From Schizosaccharomyces osmophilus (Eukaryota > Ascomycota > Schizosaccharomycetes > Schizosaccharomycetales > Schizosaccharomycetaceae), in NCBI RefSeq assembly GCF_027921745.1, contig NC_079240.1, positions 675,001 to 739,000 of the forward strand: a DNA stretch of 64,000 nucleotides. Direction: 5' to 3'. Positions 10,249-20,263 of the stretch are shown one piece after another. Below the pieces are notes generated by a model. The model was not told where the DNA came from and ran no database searches. It saw only the letters and a list, made by a program, of their open reading frames with translations. The position numbers and the translations under genes were made by a program. Position 1 is the first letter of the stretch. Every line of letters begins with the position of its first letter.

Positions 10249-12237
10249 CTACCGTTTGACATGAGGATATGGAGAGCCTTCAGGAGAAACGAGATTATGA
10301 AGGTGAGTAGGAGAACGAATCAACTTGTTATTTTGCATATGGCACATAGAGATATTAGCAACCCAGTCATCAGCGAACACACTATGGATATCATATCTTT
10401 TCTTAGGGTCCAATTCAAGCATATGCAACACGGCTGCGCGCGTATCACGAGGCAATAAGCGTAGTAACCTCCATGGTCCATACACTTCTTGTTTGCCACT
10501 GGCATGCACTTTATGTTCAGAAGAGTGTTGCTGTGCATTTGGCGCTTTGTAAGATGAGAGACCTGGGTCAACTAATCCTCTATCTTTTATCGTTTTTAGA
10601 GCTTCGTCTTCCGAAAAGTCTCCTTTTGTAGGAGGTATCATGCAAAACAGACGGAAGGAATTATCAGATAGTTTGGGATATTTCCAAGGAAATCTACGAA
10701 GAGCCATACAACAATATATTATGGCACAAGACCATATATCAACAGCACGAGGGTCATACAATTTTTTAGTTAACGTTTCCGGAGCAAGATATGGATCAGA
10801 ACCGACCACACCAGTTGCCTCCACGATGTCCGCTTCAAATGGATATTTATACACCACAGCACTTCCGAAATCGATGATTTTGACGCTACAATTTTCATCA
10901 ACAACGAGGTTGTCGAGCTTCAAATCACGATGGGCAAGGCCCATAGAATGCAAATAAGCGACACCAGATAGAAGTTGTTTAAAGCAGCAATAAATCTCGG
11001 GCAGTGCCATTTGTCCACTCATGACGATTGAGAACATATCGTAGGGTGCGTATTCCATAACTTCGTAGAATTTATTATTCTCCTCTATGATATCCAAAGT
11101 TTCAATGATATTTGTATGGTGAAGAGCACTACCCACACAAAACTCTGCGGTGACTTTTCTAGCATACTCGCGCTCTGACTCGGATGGTCTACGAGAACGG
11201 AATTCCTTGACGGCAAAAATTTTTGAATCGGAAGAACGCTTCATGATGCGAACAGAACCACCGGCGCCCGAGCCCAAGATACGACCAAATTTGCCATACT
11301 TTTTAAATAACCCGAAATGATCATCCTGAATACTACTGCTTGACTTTGATTTGGAGACACCCTTTTTATCGGACTTTTGGTTCGATTTAAAGAAACGACG
11401 CAAATCCAACGAACTGTGATGCTTTTCGTGCTTGTCGTGTTTATCGTGCTTATCATGCGAATGCAGCAAAGATTTTAAAGACAAGGAGCTTGAATTGGAA
11501 TGATTACCGTGATGATGATGATTGCTGTGATGATGCTTGTGGTCCGGTTTTTTGAATATAAACTGGGAGGGAATTTCGCGAGGATCACTTTTGATGGGAG
11601 CTCTACGGGTTCGACGATAAGGATCATTGGGATCGCCGATCAAATCCTCTGAAGAAGGAAATCCACGAACAAATCTGAAAGCACTGGGAGAAGAAGGCTT
11701 GGAATCCTGATGATGGTCGTCGGAATCTTCTTCGTTACTGGGCGACCCTGATTTAGAAAGAGGGTGAAGATACGGGGAAGTATTTTTAGGATGGAAAGCG
11801 GCAGAAGCCTGAGAGGAGATATGGTCGTCTTCATCGGCCTCATCGTCGGAAGGAATTTGGGAATTTGGAATGGAGATGGGTTCAAAATTTCTTGCAGCGG
11901 AAGATCGGTAACGGTCTTCAGCAAGTTTATGATCGACATAATCATTTACTTGGATAGGAGACTGAACGCGGGGCAAAGGATGACTGGGTTCATGGGAATG
12001 TTCCTGGTCTTCGTGAGGTAAGGGAGGAGCAGCGTCAACTTCTAACGCAAATTTTGGGCTCTCTTCTACATGGACCTTGTCTTGGAACGACTTCTCTAGA
12101 GGCGAAGATTCGTCTTTTTCACTTTGTTAGTATGATCAAGCACAATAACGAAAAGTAAAACTAAAACAGATATAAATCCACATACCAGATTGATTGTCCT
12201 GAAGAGAAAATTTTGGAGCAGAATGGAGTTCAGACAT
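10249..12237 (-). CDS. oca2: Ser/Thr protein kinase Oca2 (HRK/Npr1-type), two exons
   Basis: Exon 1 is 12237-12186 (MSELHSAPKFSL...), exon 2 is 12113-10249; donor GTATGT. The acceptor is GAAAAAG, chosen because the nearer ACAAAG breaks the frame. The product has 638 residues. The N-terminal half is disordered: Ser/Asp/Glu-rich, with a His-rich tract near residue 180 (HKHHHSNHHHHGNH) and HDKHDKHDKHEKHH repeats. The kinase domain starts at GRILGSGAGGSVR and has the VKEF lysine, HRDLKLDN (about residue 410), DFGSAV and GSDPYLAPE. The SDPYLAPE form is typical of the fungal halotolerance/permease kinases (Hal4/5, Npr1, Ptk). In fission yeast oca2 overexpression arrests the cell cycle; the substrate is not known from sequence. 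Confidence 0.92.
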
Positions 12238-13711
12238 TTTGTAAGCAGCAATCATATATTTAGATGAATGGCAACAGCGAAAGAATACAAGGAGTCACTT
12301 GCAACAAAAGAAACTTATAAAAGCAGGAATCGAAAAAGAGAGAGAGAAACAGAAAAAAAATCAAAAAAAAAGCCAATGAAAATGGAAACCAAACTCAAAT
12401 AAATAAATAATAACAAAAAGAGGTTTTAACCAACAATTACTTTCAAAACACCCACGCACACAGATATCAACAAACAAACAAAACAAGAAAACAAAGCAGA
12501 CGTGTCCTGAATCTAAACAATGTACATCAACGCTTTTCAAGTCGTTTCACAAATCTGTTTTGGATAAATTCTCACAAAGCGTAAACAATTCTACAAGCAA
12601 GGAAAGACGTCAAAGGCTCCCCTAAATCTGAGGGATTGTTTAAAGAAAATCTTGGGGTTCAATTCACTTCAACAACGTCTACGAATCTTGGTTTTCTATA
12701 CAGGTACTGGGAAATTTCCCTATTTCTGCTATGAACTGTAAGAGTTTGGGAAAAGGAGAATTCAGTTACGTAGCAATTTTTGGGTAAATATAAGAGCCGG
12801 TGCGGCACCTATTGAGTTGATGAATGACGATCAACGTTTACACATATATAGCCCTTGAACGAATGATGTTGCTCGTTTAACAAAGGCAACCGAAGAGCCA
12901 TCGGCCGGCAATAAACCATCCAAATCGGCAGTCGAAGTTTCGGCAAACACAAGGTAACAAATGCGTTACCCCAGGAATCAACATTTTCCTGACAAAATAA
13001 ACAATGCCTTGAGAAAAAAACACAAAAACAAGAAAAGAAAAGAAAAGGAGACCGTACTTTTAAAGACGAAAGAACAGTTAAAAAAAACAACCAACGAAGT
13101 TTTAAGGGAATGGACGGTTTGTTTCTCTAACGGTTTTCTGATACCGTGGATCAATCAGCGTTAAAATCGATGGTAAACAAAACGAAAATTATACGCGACT
13201 ATTATTAAACTCTAGAAAAGCTTAGAAAGACATAATAAAGGGTTTCACCGTTAAATATGGTTTGTTTACATTTTTTGTTTGCTGCATTCGCAAGGGGCTT
13301 TCTTTTAAGTTCGCTCCTTCTCTTGTGGAGTTTGGTACCTGCCGTAACCCTCGGCAGTTGGCGGTAAAGTGGATGGCGATAAATACCGAGACGAAACTGG
13401 GGTTCGCCATTCCTTGGAAGGGATAGAACAACAAGCAGTATGGGGAAAACTGCTAGAAAGCGTTGTTTATTTACAAAGACGATGGCTTTTCAAATGTACT
13501 GATTGGGAAATATTTTTATATTGATTGGAGATTATTAATATGTATTAAAAATAATTACCCATTTTCAATGTGTCGATGTGTGACAGAAATCTTGTTTTCT
13601 TAATTGTCCCCTCCGTCCATCCAGGATGGACAAACCTGTGATCATACCTTGTGTATTCCATAACCCCCAAAACCCTAAACAATCCTGCGCTATCTAAGCA
13701 TTGTCCAAAAT
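12238..13711. other. Long intergenic region oca2-tyw1 lacking gnr1
   Basis: It holds the oca2 promoter, with A-rich and low-complexity tracts (12340-12480), and the tyw1 3' flank. In S. pombe, as I remember it, the WD-repeat gene gnr1 lies between oca2 and tyw1; no WD-repeat frame is visible here. A locally GC-richer stretch at about 13300-13430 contains strong stems (see the separate entry). A minus-strand frame at 12809-13090 looks like chance. Confidence 0.45.
13300..13435. other. GC-richer island with stem-forming inverted repeats; possible structured ncRNA
   Basis: CTGCCG (13339-13344) pairs with CGGCAG (13352-13357) around a seven-base loop. ATGGCG (13373-13378) pairs with CGCCAT (13405-13410). 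The base composition contrasts with the AT-rich surroundings. I find no tRNA, 5S or snRNA signature and no clear box C/D or H/ACA motif. It could be an unrecognised ncRNA or remnant coding sequence. Confidence 0.25.
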
Positions 13712-15766
13712 TCAAGCAGCAATTCCTGAATCTGCCGTAGTCGCCGGCGTCGCCTCTGGTCGATTTCTATTCTTTTGCTTTCGCACAAATCGAACATCTT
13801 CAGGACTAAATCCTCCCTGGCCAAAATAGGCAAACTCTGGGGTGGGTGCAATGTATTCTAATGGATCAAATGCTTCTTTTGTACGCCATAACTCAAAAAA
13901 TTTCGCATAGTCAATGTGGGTGTACCATACATCGTCCTTTTTGAATTTCGTTTGTGCAACCAACAAACTGCAACTGTGAGCATGCTCCGCTGCAATTTCG
14001 TACTTGACACCCAGATCTCCCAAGTACTTGTCTATATTTTCAATCAACTTCTTGGTAAAGTCCACCACCTCTTCATAGTATGGTACGTTTTTCATCGTTA
14101 ACGGCGATTGGTCTGAGTTTCCACTGTAGGTAACTCCCTTAATCTCAATAAAACAGGGAACACCCAAGCGTATCAGTTCTGTGTATTCTTTGATTTGCTC
14201 CATGTTAAATCCCTTCACCAACGTCATTCTATACACCGTTCTTTGCTTCTTTTCGCGTAAAATCTCCAAACATGCCAGCAATCGTTCCCAAAAGTCTTTA
14301 AACAATGGCCGATCTACCGACTTGAGACTTTGTTTGGTGCTGGCATCAATCGACACATATAGTTGAGTCACCATTCCCATCTTCCGGAATGCTTCTGGGT
14401 GCTGTGCATTTGTGACAAGGAAGGAAGATATCTCGCGTTCGTGCAGCATTCCTACAAATTCATTTATATATGGGTAGAAAATGGGCTCGCCCACTAGCGA
14501 CAATGCACAATGCCTCACTCGAGAAGCTTCCGAAAAACGGTCTTGACGGACCCCCGGTACACCTCGCATCAATTTCAATTTCGCATAATGTGAATCGAGA
14601 ATTCCTTTCATAATTAACTCCGGAGGATCAACTTTCCAACGCCACTCCGTACCGACTGGATTTGTGCCGTGGCGCCAGCAAAATGTACACTTGTTCGCAC
14701 AAGCCAAACTGGGCGTAGCCTCCATACATAAATGACTACGGATACCATAAAAGCTGTATTTGTAGCAAAAACCGCGTCCACGCATTGCATTTTTCGTCCA
14801 TCGACAAATTTTGACACCACTGTGAGAACCAACAACACTATATCCCTGTTTTGTTAGTGACTTATAAGTAGGGGATACCGTCGAAACCATTTCCTTGGTA
14901 CCAACCGGCAACGAAGATTCTGTCTTGGCTTTCGCCATCATTGGACCCATATCCTCAACATCCATTACTTCGGAATTCCCTTCTCCTTCATCCATAGGGC
15001 GCAGCAATGTTCCTTTTTTCATATTTTCGATAACGGAATTTGTCCATTGAGTTAAGATGTCAATTTGTGTTGCTGGAGCTAACTGTGAATTTGTGACACC
15101 CATAGGAGCAATTCTTGAAGCACCAAGCTTGCTTAGCCATTTATCAGTTTGAATAGCTTGGTAGCAAAACATGTCACCAGGATAATTGTCCATATCACCG
15201 AGTCCAAACACAGCATATCCTGACATTTTTTCTAAGGGATTTTTTTGAACGCGAGAATCGTAAAACGTCTCACGTAACGTAGATAAATAGAAATCAATAC
15301 TACTTTCAATGGCATAAGAGGGTAGAATAATAAGATAAACGGCATTTTCCGGACAGTAAAGGAAATATTCCTCCAAATCAATATAGTCTAAACTTAGCAA
15401 TTGCAAGTCATCCCTTTGAAGATTCGTCGACAGTAATTTATGTACCTCACTTGCATATCGTTGAGCTGTCCCTCCTAAAGTAGCATAGAAGATGCAAATT
15501 GGCGAGTTTTGCAAATCAATTTCATTTTGAGAATTCGACTGAATAGGTCTACTCTTCATGTTCTTCCTAGTAAACCTTTTCATCTGTTTCTTTTGCTTAA
15601 CGTTCTCTTTTTCTTTTGGTATATTTTCTTCGCTTGAAACCGCCAATTGCCTCTTGTTTCGCGACAGCAGCATATGAGCTGCTACAGGCAAAAGGAGGAC
15701 TAAATAAAATAGCAGACCTCTATAAGTTCCCCATTTTTCTTCCAAATACGCAAGATCAAATCCCAT
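13712..15766 (-). CDS. tyw1: tRNA 4-demethylwyosine synthase Tyw1 (flavodoxin + radical SAM)
   Basis: Single exon, 684 residues; the start ATG at 15766 gives MGFDLAYLEEKWGTYRG followed by an N-terminal membrane-anchor-like segment (LLFYLVLLLPVAAHMLL). A flavodoxin-like domain spans roughly residues 90-240 (IFYATLGGTAQRYA; YAVFGLGDMDNYPG). The radical-SAM cluster motif CANKCTFCW (Cx3Cx2C) is near residue 355. The RWKVDPPELIM, HCALSLVGEPIFYP and FIEIKGVTYSG blocks are characteristic of Tyw1. The enzyme condenses N1-methylguanosine with pyruvate carbons in tRNA-Phe to form the tricyclic wybutosine precursor, probably at the ER surface. Length and domain order match the eukaryotic family, with no missing cluster cysteines. 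A Pro/Ala/Thr tail ends the protein. Confidence 0.95.
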   Translation of the reverse strand: MGFDLAYLEEKWGTYRGLLFYLVLLLPVAAHMLLSRNKRQLAVSSEENIPKEKENVKQKKQMKRFTRKNMKSRPIQSNSQNEIDLQNSPICIFYATLGGTAQRYASEVHKLLSTNLQRDDLQLLSLDYIDLEEYFLYCPENAVYLIILPSYAIESSIDFYLSTLRETFYDSRVQKNPLEKMSGYAVFGLGDMDNYPGDMFCYQAIQTDKWLSKLGASRIAPMGVTNSQLAPATQIDILTQWTNSVIENMKKGTLLRPMDEGEGNSEVMDVEDMGPMMAKAKTESSLPVGTKEMVSTVSPTYKSLTKQGYSVVGSHSGVKICRWTKNAMRGRGFCYKYSFYGIRSHLCMEATPSLACANKCTFCWRHGTNPVGTEWRWKVDPPELIMKGILDSHYAKLKLMRGVPGVRQDRFSEASRVRHCALSLVGEPIFYPYINEFVGMLHEREISSFLVTNAQHPEAFRKMGMVTQLYVSIDASTKQSLKSVDRPLFKDFWERLLACLEILREKKQRTVYRMTLVKGFNMEQIKEYTELIRLGVPCFIEIKGVTYSGNSDQSPLTMKNVPYYEEVVDFTKKLIENIDKYLGDLGVKYEIAAEHAHSCSLLVAQTKFKKDDVWYTHIDYAKFFELWRTKEAFDPLEYIAPTPEFAYFGQGGFSPEDVRFVRKQKNRNRPEATPATTADSGIAA

Positions 15767-16226
15767 GGTGTCTTTTTTTCCAGCGTCTTTGGTAGTTGGA
15801 AGAGGACAATTTCAACATGCCTTCAGAGGATACCGGCCAAAACAGTTTCTTGCCAATCAGAGGCAAGAGAACATGTATCTTTTCAATGAAAAGTAAAGTA
15901 TCGGGCTTTTCACTAATACTTAGGAATCTTCTTTTTCTTTTTGTTATGAATGAAAATTTGTCTTTCTAGACTGGTGTGTTTTCTGAAGTAAAAATCATTT
16001 TTATCTGATCTCCGTATAAGTTTCTTGAGTAGTTTCTATATTATTTTTCTATAAAATGATCAATAATTGTAAACCAGGAATCAAAAGGAATCGGAACAAA
16101 AACGTTTGATAGGAAGTTTGCAATTCAAAATATGTTTGATAGACGTAGATGGTATACAGTACAAGATAAATGAAAAACAATTGGAGCTCTATAACAGTAG
16201 CACGGTGCAAAGAATAAGAAAGAGAA
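15767..16226 (-). other. Intergenic region between tyw1 and HAD gene
   Basis: Both flanking genes are on the minus strand, so this holds the HAD gene 3' flank and the tyw1 promoter. AT-rich, nothing else seen. Confidence 0.4.
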
Positions 16227-17192
16227 TTACAGCTTGCGTAAGTCGACTTCCTTTAGTGATGAACACTTGATGATATCCTTGTCTGCGGCTTGCTCAGGAG
16301 ACAGAGAGAAAAAAGGGAGAAGCTTGGGATCAGGAACCCAAATTACTCTCATATTAGCAGCCCTTCCTGATTCAAGTCCCAGTATGGAGTCTTCAAAAAC
16401 AAGACAATCCCTTGCTTCAACCTCTGGTTCTCCCTTTGAACGGAGCTTTTCGTTTATGACTTCCAAAGCGATGAACCAGATGTCGGGGTTTGGCTTTCCA
16501 CGGCCAGGATGCAAACGATTGTCATCTCCTGTCACAATGTTGTTTTCAAAAAGCTGAAACATGTCTCCTAAATGGCCAGTTTTTCTTTCGAAATTGTAAG
16601 TATCACTAGAGGTAGCGAGTGCCACTGGAATATTAAGCGTTTTACATTGACGTAAAAGCTCTAATGCTCCAGGCAAAGGCTGAGTTTGTTTCCAAAGTTC
16701 AGATTGCAATTCACGCTGCATTTGAACGTATTGCTCGTAGGACAAGTCTAACTTGGACCATTCCAGAAAAATGTGACAAGCTTCTCGAGATGGTCGGCCT
16801 TGTTTTATGATGGTTAGTTGTGCCATGTATACAATGGTGTGCATACCCATCATTTGCGCCTTGATTTCCATGGGAAAAGAACCTTTTTGGTACCGTTCCA
16901 ATATGATGTCTTGAAGTAAGGATTAGTTTCGACGAGAAAGAAAAAGAAAATAGAAAAGGCGTACTTGTGCTTTTTGTGTAAATGGTCTCCGTGTCTAATA
17001 AAAGACCCTGTTCCTCGTTAGTATCCCATACTAAACCATGCAATCCATAGACCACCGTATGGAGAAAAAGCCAACAGTTTGTCCTTCATTAAAACCGGTT
17101 TGGTAAAACATATAATAACATGGAATTTCTCCAGTTTCTGGGGCTCAAATACTACTTACGTCCATATCGAATAGACAAGCTTTAGGAAGCAT
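16227..17192 (-). CDS. HAD-family phosphatase (pseudouridine-5'-monophosphatase type), three exons
   Basis: Exons 17192-17160, 17007-16965 and 16909-16227 join to 252 residues. Exon 1 encodes only [11 protein letters not shown], so the nucleophile motif DxDG(L) is split by the first intron: Asp-Met-Asp sits at the end of exon 1 and Gly-Leu starts exon 2. Exon 2 adds [14 protein letters not shown]. Motif II is [12 protein letters not shown], and motif IV lies around [20 protein letters not shown]. The overall layout matches the HDHD1/GS1-like group, which dephosphorylates pseudouridine 5'-phosphate or similar small phosphates. Donors are GTAAGT and GTACGC. It corresponds by order to S. pombe SPCC1020.07. 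Substrate specificity is inferred only from family resemblance. Confidence 0.9.
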
Positions 17193-17381
17193 CTTGGCGT
17201 TTGAAGAGGGTTAAATTGAAATTTAAAATTTCTAAACCTATCGATCCAGAAATGGAAACTGTGGTCAAACTTGGAGAATTTCAATTTCAAGGCTTTGTGA
17301 TTTTTGGTCAGTCAAGATGTATACGTATGGGTAGTATAGATCCTTAAAGAAAAATAGGGATTCCATATTTGGTTGAAAGTT

Positions 17382-17987
17382 TTATTGAAAAAGATAACTT
17401 GATGAAACACAATTAAAGAGTTGTTGCTGAGATGAATTATTATTTGCTAAAAAAATTATCCTTTTTAGGAAAATTAAGTCAGCGCCAAATTGACCAAAGA
17501 GGAGATCATTCATGAAGAGAAAATCCCGAAAACAAGGATGTTGCATGTTGGTATTTTGCTTATAATTCCCTTTTATTCCCCCATGCGATCCACTTGAGAT
17601 ATTCAACAAAAACACTGGTTCGTGAAAGCGGACATTTCCAGTAGAAGATTCCATTGCTTCGCGACTTGTACCACTTGAGGTAATCTATGGCGATTGTGCT
17701 TTAGCCAAGAACTCTGAAATCGTTTTGAGCTGAAAGGCAGCACCTTCAATCCCTACAAGTCTTTTGTCACCAAGTTTTCCATCAAAGAAAACGTTTCCTC
17801 ACGAGTTTGATCTGATAAACTGATAAAATAGATCAGAGGAAAATGGGGTATGTCACAAAAATCACTTTGTGGAGTACGGGTAAAACCAATTGAAGATCCA
17901 CATCAAAGGCGTTTGTTTTATGTAAATTTCTTTTTTGTTTGACTTTCGAATTCAACGACCTCACCCAACGAAGTCTTTGGGGCAATG
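17382..17987 (-). pseudogene. Possible NTF2-like gene or remnant
   Basis: The 3' part is an open frame of 90 codons from ATG 17654 (MESSTGNVRFHEPVFLLNIS...). Upstream, in the same minus-strand direction but not in one continuous frame, are LSDQTREE and then GIEGAAFQLKTISEFLAKA. Their order recalls an NTF2/p15-like fold (a short strand after an LY.. helix, a G..A...F helix, then a strand such as VFLLNISSG and a final FRDFLFMN). One frame change and one stop lie between the pieces unless tiny unusual introns remove them; I could not find a convincing splice solution. No S. pombe gene is known to me at this position. It may be a decayed gene, an unspliced real gene, or chance. Confidence 0.25.
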
Positions 17988-18191
17988 ATTTACGAGAGCA
18001 AAACTTTGCCAACTAATTAATTTCCCTGTCATTGCTGAACGATAATTTCATTTCCCGCCCTTGTTGGCCGTACGAAAATCGAGAACGCATATAACCTTGT
18101 ATACTTGCTTGTTTTGTGAATGACAATTGGTATAACTTTTGGTTTTCTTTTACGTTTTTATTGACTCGATGGTAGCATTTGCATTCGTTTT

Positions 18192-18434
18192 ATGCATGAA
18201 TACGCCGAGCACAATTTAATGAATCTTTTCTCTCCATCCATATGTAAAGGACTTTCCTATCAGATCAACATGTATGTTAGGTTGCTTTACAACAGAAAAA
18301 TATCAAGAAACAGTATACTATGGCGAGTTTCTTCTGACCTTCAAAAATTGATCTCACAGTATAGAAATAAAATTGACCCTTCTAGATCTAGAAACAATCA
18401 TAATAACTTTCGTCCCTATGCTGCAAGATTTTAA
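18192..18434 (+). CDS. Hypothetical small basic protein upstream of tal1
   Basis: An 80-codon frame from ATG 18192, single exon. It is basic and helical (MYVRLLYNRKISRNSILWRV, then DLQKLISQYRNKID), ending RPYAARF. I do not recognise the family; the LLYNRK stretch is only faintly like LYR-motif mitochondrial proteins. No counterpart between these neighbours is known to me in S. pombe, so it may be spurious. Confidence 0.25.
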   Translation: MHEYAEHNLMNLFSPSICKGLSYQINMYVRLLYNRKISRNSILWRVSSDLQKLISQYRNKIDPSRSRNNHNNFRPYAARF

Positions 18435-18834
18435 TCCACTAGTCCTACAAGTCTTTCAGTTAAAGTGTCTTTAATGCCGAAAATCCCGTACTTTCCAAAC
18501 TGCTGCACACATTACATGGTTTCCTTCTTCAAGCCGGATGGACTTTCTATTTGACCATTTGGATTGTTTCTTTCCAAGTGGTCATTTCCTTTAATGATAG
18601 CAAGATCGATGCGCCAAACATTATGGGGAAACCGGAAAGTGACAAGCAAACCCAAAGGAAGGACAAAGGAAATGTTGCGGAATCATTATGGAAAATTCTA
18701 TGGCTTTTGTTTGTTCGCGCGAAGGTATAGTGGAGACATGATTTTACAAAAGCTCCCTCACCCTCCTTGAAATCCACTATCTTATATAATCTACTTAATG
18801 CGTACGAACCTACCATCTTCAATTACCCACCACA

Positions 18835-18844
18835 TATAAAAAGG
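18835..18844 (+). promoter_or_regulatory. TATA-like box of tal1
   Basis: TATAAAAAGG lies 156 bases before the tal1 ATG, a normal distance for a strong fission-yeast promoter with a long enough leader. Confidence 0.5.
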
Positions 18845-18999
18845 TAAGAATATCTGCAAGTAACTACGCGATTCATCGATTTTTTGATTGATTTTCTTTT
18901 TTTGCTGTAAGAGTTTTTGTCTTGAAATTAAGAAAATTCGCGTCAATTGTGCCATCTGAAACTAACCGATATATTTAGTTACAAAATCTTTTAGTAAAC

Positions 19000-19971
19000 A
19001 TGTCATCTTCTTTAGAACAACTCAAGAATACCGGAACCGTTGTCGTTTCTGACACTGGTGACTTTGAGTCCATCGCCAAATACAAGCCTGAAGATGCTAC
19101 TACCAACCCCTCTTTGATTTTGGCCGCCTCCAAGAAACCCCAATATGCTGCTCTTGTCGACGCCGCCGTCGAATATTCGAAGAAGAAGGGTGGTTCTCTC
19201 GAGGAAAGAATTGAAAACGCTTTTGACCGTCTTCTCATTGAGTTCGGTACCAAGATTCTTGCCATCGTCCCCGGCCGTGTTTCCACTGAAGTTGATGCTC
19301 GCTTTTCTTTCGATACCAAGACTACCATCGAAAAGGCCCATCAATTGATTAAGCTTTACGAAGAAGAAGGTATCAAGCGTGAACGTGTTTTGATCAAGAT
19401 TGCTTCCACCTATGAGGGTATCCAAGCCGCTAAGCAGTTGGAACAAGAAGGTATCCACTGCAACTTGACCCTCCTTTTCTCCTTCGTCCAAGCTGTCGCT
19501 TGTGCTGAAGCCAACGTTACCCTCATTTCTCCTTTCGTTGGCCGTATCCTTGATTTCTTCAAGGCCAAGAACAACCGTGATTACGCTCCTCACGAAGATC
19601 CTGGTGTCCTTAGTGTCAGCCAAATCTACAACTACTACAAGAAATACAACTACAAGACCATTGTCATGGGTGCTTCCTTCCGTAACATCGGTGAGATCCA
19701 GGAGCTTGCTGGTGTCGATTTCTTGACTATCTCTCCCGCTCTTCTTGAACAACTGAATAACAGCCAAGAGCCTGTTCCCAAGAAGCTTGATGCCTCTCAA
19801 GCTCATGGTCTTGACATTGAAAAGGTCTCTTTCCTTAACGACGAGTCCAAGTTCCGTTTCAACTTTAACAACGATGAAATGGCCGTCAGCAAGTTAGCTA
19901 CCGGTATCAGTGCCTTCGCCAAGGATGCCGATACTCTTCGTGGTCTTTTGAAGGAAAAGCTCCAAGCTTAA
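19000..19971 (+). CDS. tal1: Transaldolase
   Basis: Single exon, 323 residues, starting MSSSLEQLKNTGTVVVSDTG. Transaldolase moves a dihydroxyacetone unit between sugar phosphates in the non-oxidative pentose phosphate pathway in the cytosol. The Schiff-base lysine is Lys133 in VLIKIASTYEGI. The N-terminal DATTNPSLILAA and the SPFVGRILDFFKA segment are the other conserved blocks (TIM-barrel class I). Codon use is strongly biased toward C/T-ending codons (GCC, ACC, AAG, CGT), as expected for a highly expressed gene and unlike its neighbours. A long antisense open frame across the gene follows from this codon bias and is not a gene. Confidence 0.97.
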   Translation: MSSSLEQLKNTGTVVVSDTGDFESIAKYKPEDATTNPSLILAASKKPQYAALVDAAVEYSKKKGGSLEERIENAFDRLLIEFGTKILAIVPGRVSTEVDARFSFDTKTTIEKAHQLIKLYEEEGIKRERVLIKIASTYEGIQAAKQLEQEGIHCNLTLLFSFVQAVACAEANVTLISPFVGRILDFFKAKNNRDYAPHEDPGVLSVSQIYNYYKKYNYKTIVMGASFRNIGEIQELAGVDFLTISPALLEQLNNSQEPVPKKLDASQAHGLDIEKVSFLNDESKFRFNFNNDEMAVSKLATGISAFAKDADTLRGLLKEKLQA

Positions 19972-20263
19972 GCTGCTTCAATGTAATGTCTATTTCTTTC
20001 ATCAGAAATTTCATGTTTTACTTAGTTTTTTCTATATTATTAAATACCTTTTTTATTTGACTGTTTATTCCCTTGTGATCTATAAGCTTACGGAATAGGC
20101 AAATCTTTACCTTGTTTTTCGATGTCATATGGTAATAATGCATTGCTTAGCAAAGTAGTAATGGTACTATGTCACTGTAAAAAAACTCATTATCGCGGTG
20201 AGTGACTATTAATCAATAAAACCGAATGAAACTGTTAAAAGGAAAGAGAAATATCCATCATAG

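Larger units (their letters stand above)
17193..18999. other. 1.8-kb divergent intergenic region HAD/tal1
   Basis: It holds the promoters of the HAD gene and tal1, plus two weak gene candidates listed separately (17382-17987 minus; 18192-18434 plus). A tal1 TATA-like box is at 18835. The rest is AT-rich without further recognisable content. Confidence 0.4.

Noticed and set aside
12809-13164. Two opposed open frames of 67-93 codons between oca2 and tyw1
   Set aside because: Composition is that of translated AT-rich repeats (Lys/Asn or Phe/Cys), no start context or neighbours to support them.
19012-19806. 264-codon open frame antisense to transaldolase
   Set aside because: It mirrors tal1, whose strong codon bias removes stops on the other strand; no family signs.
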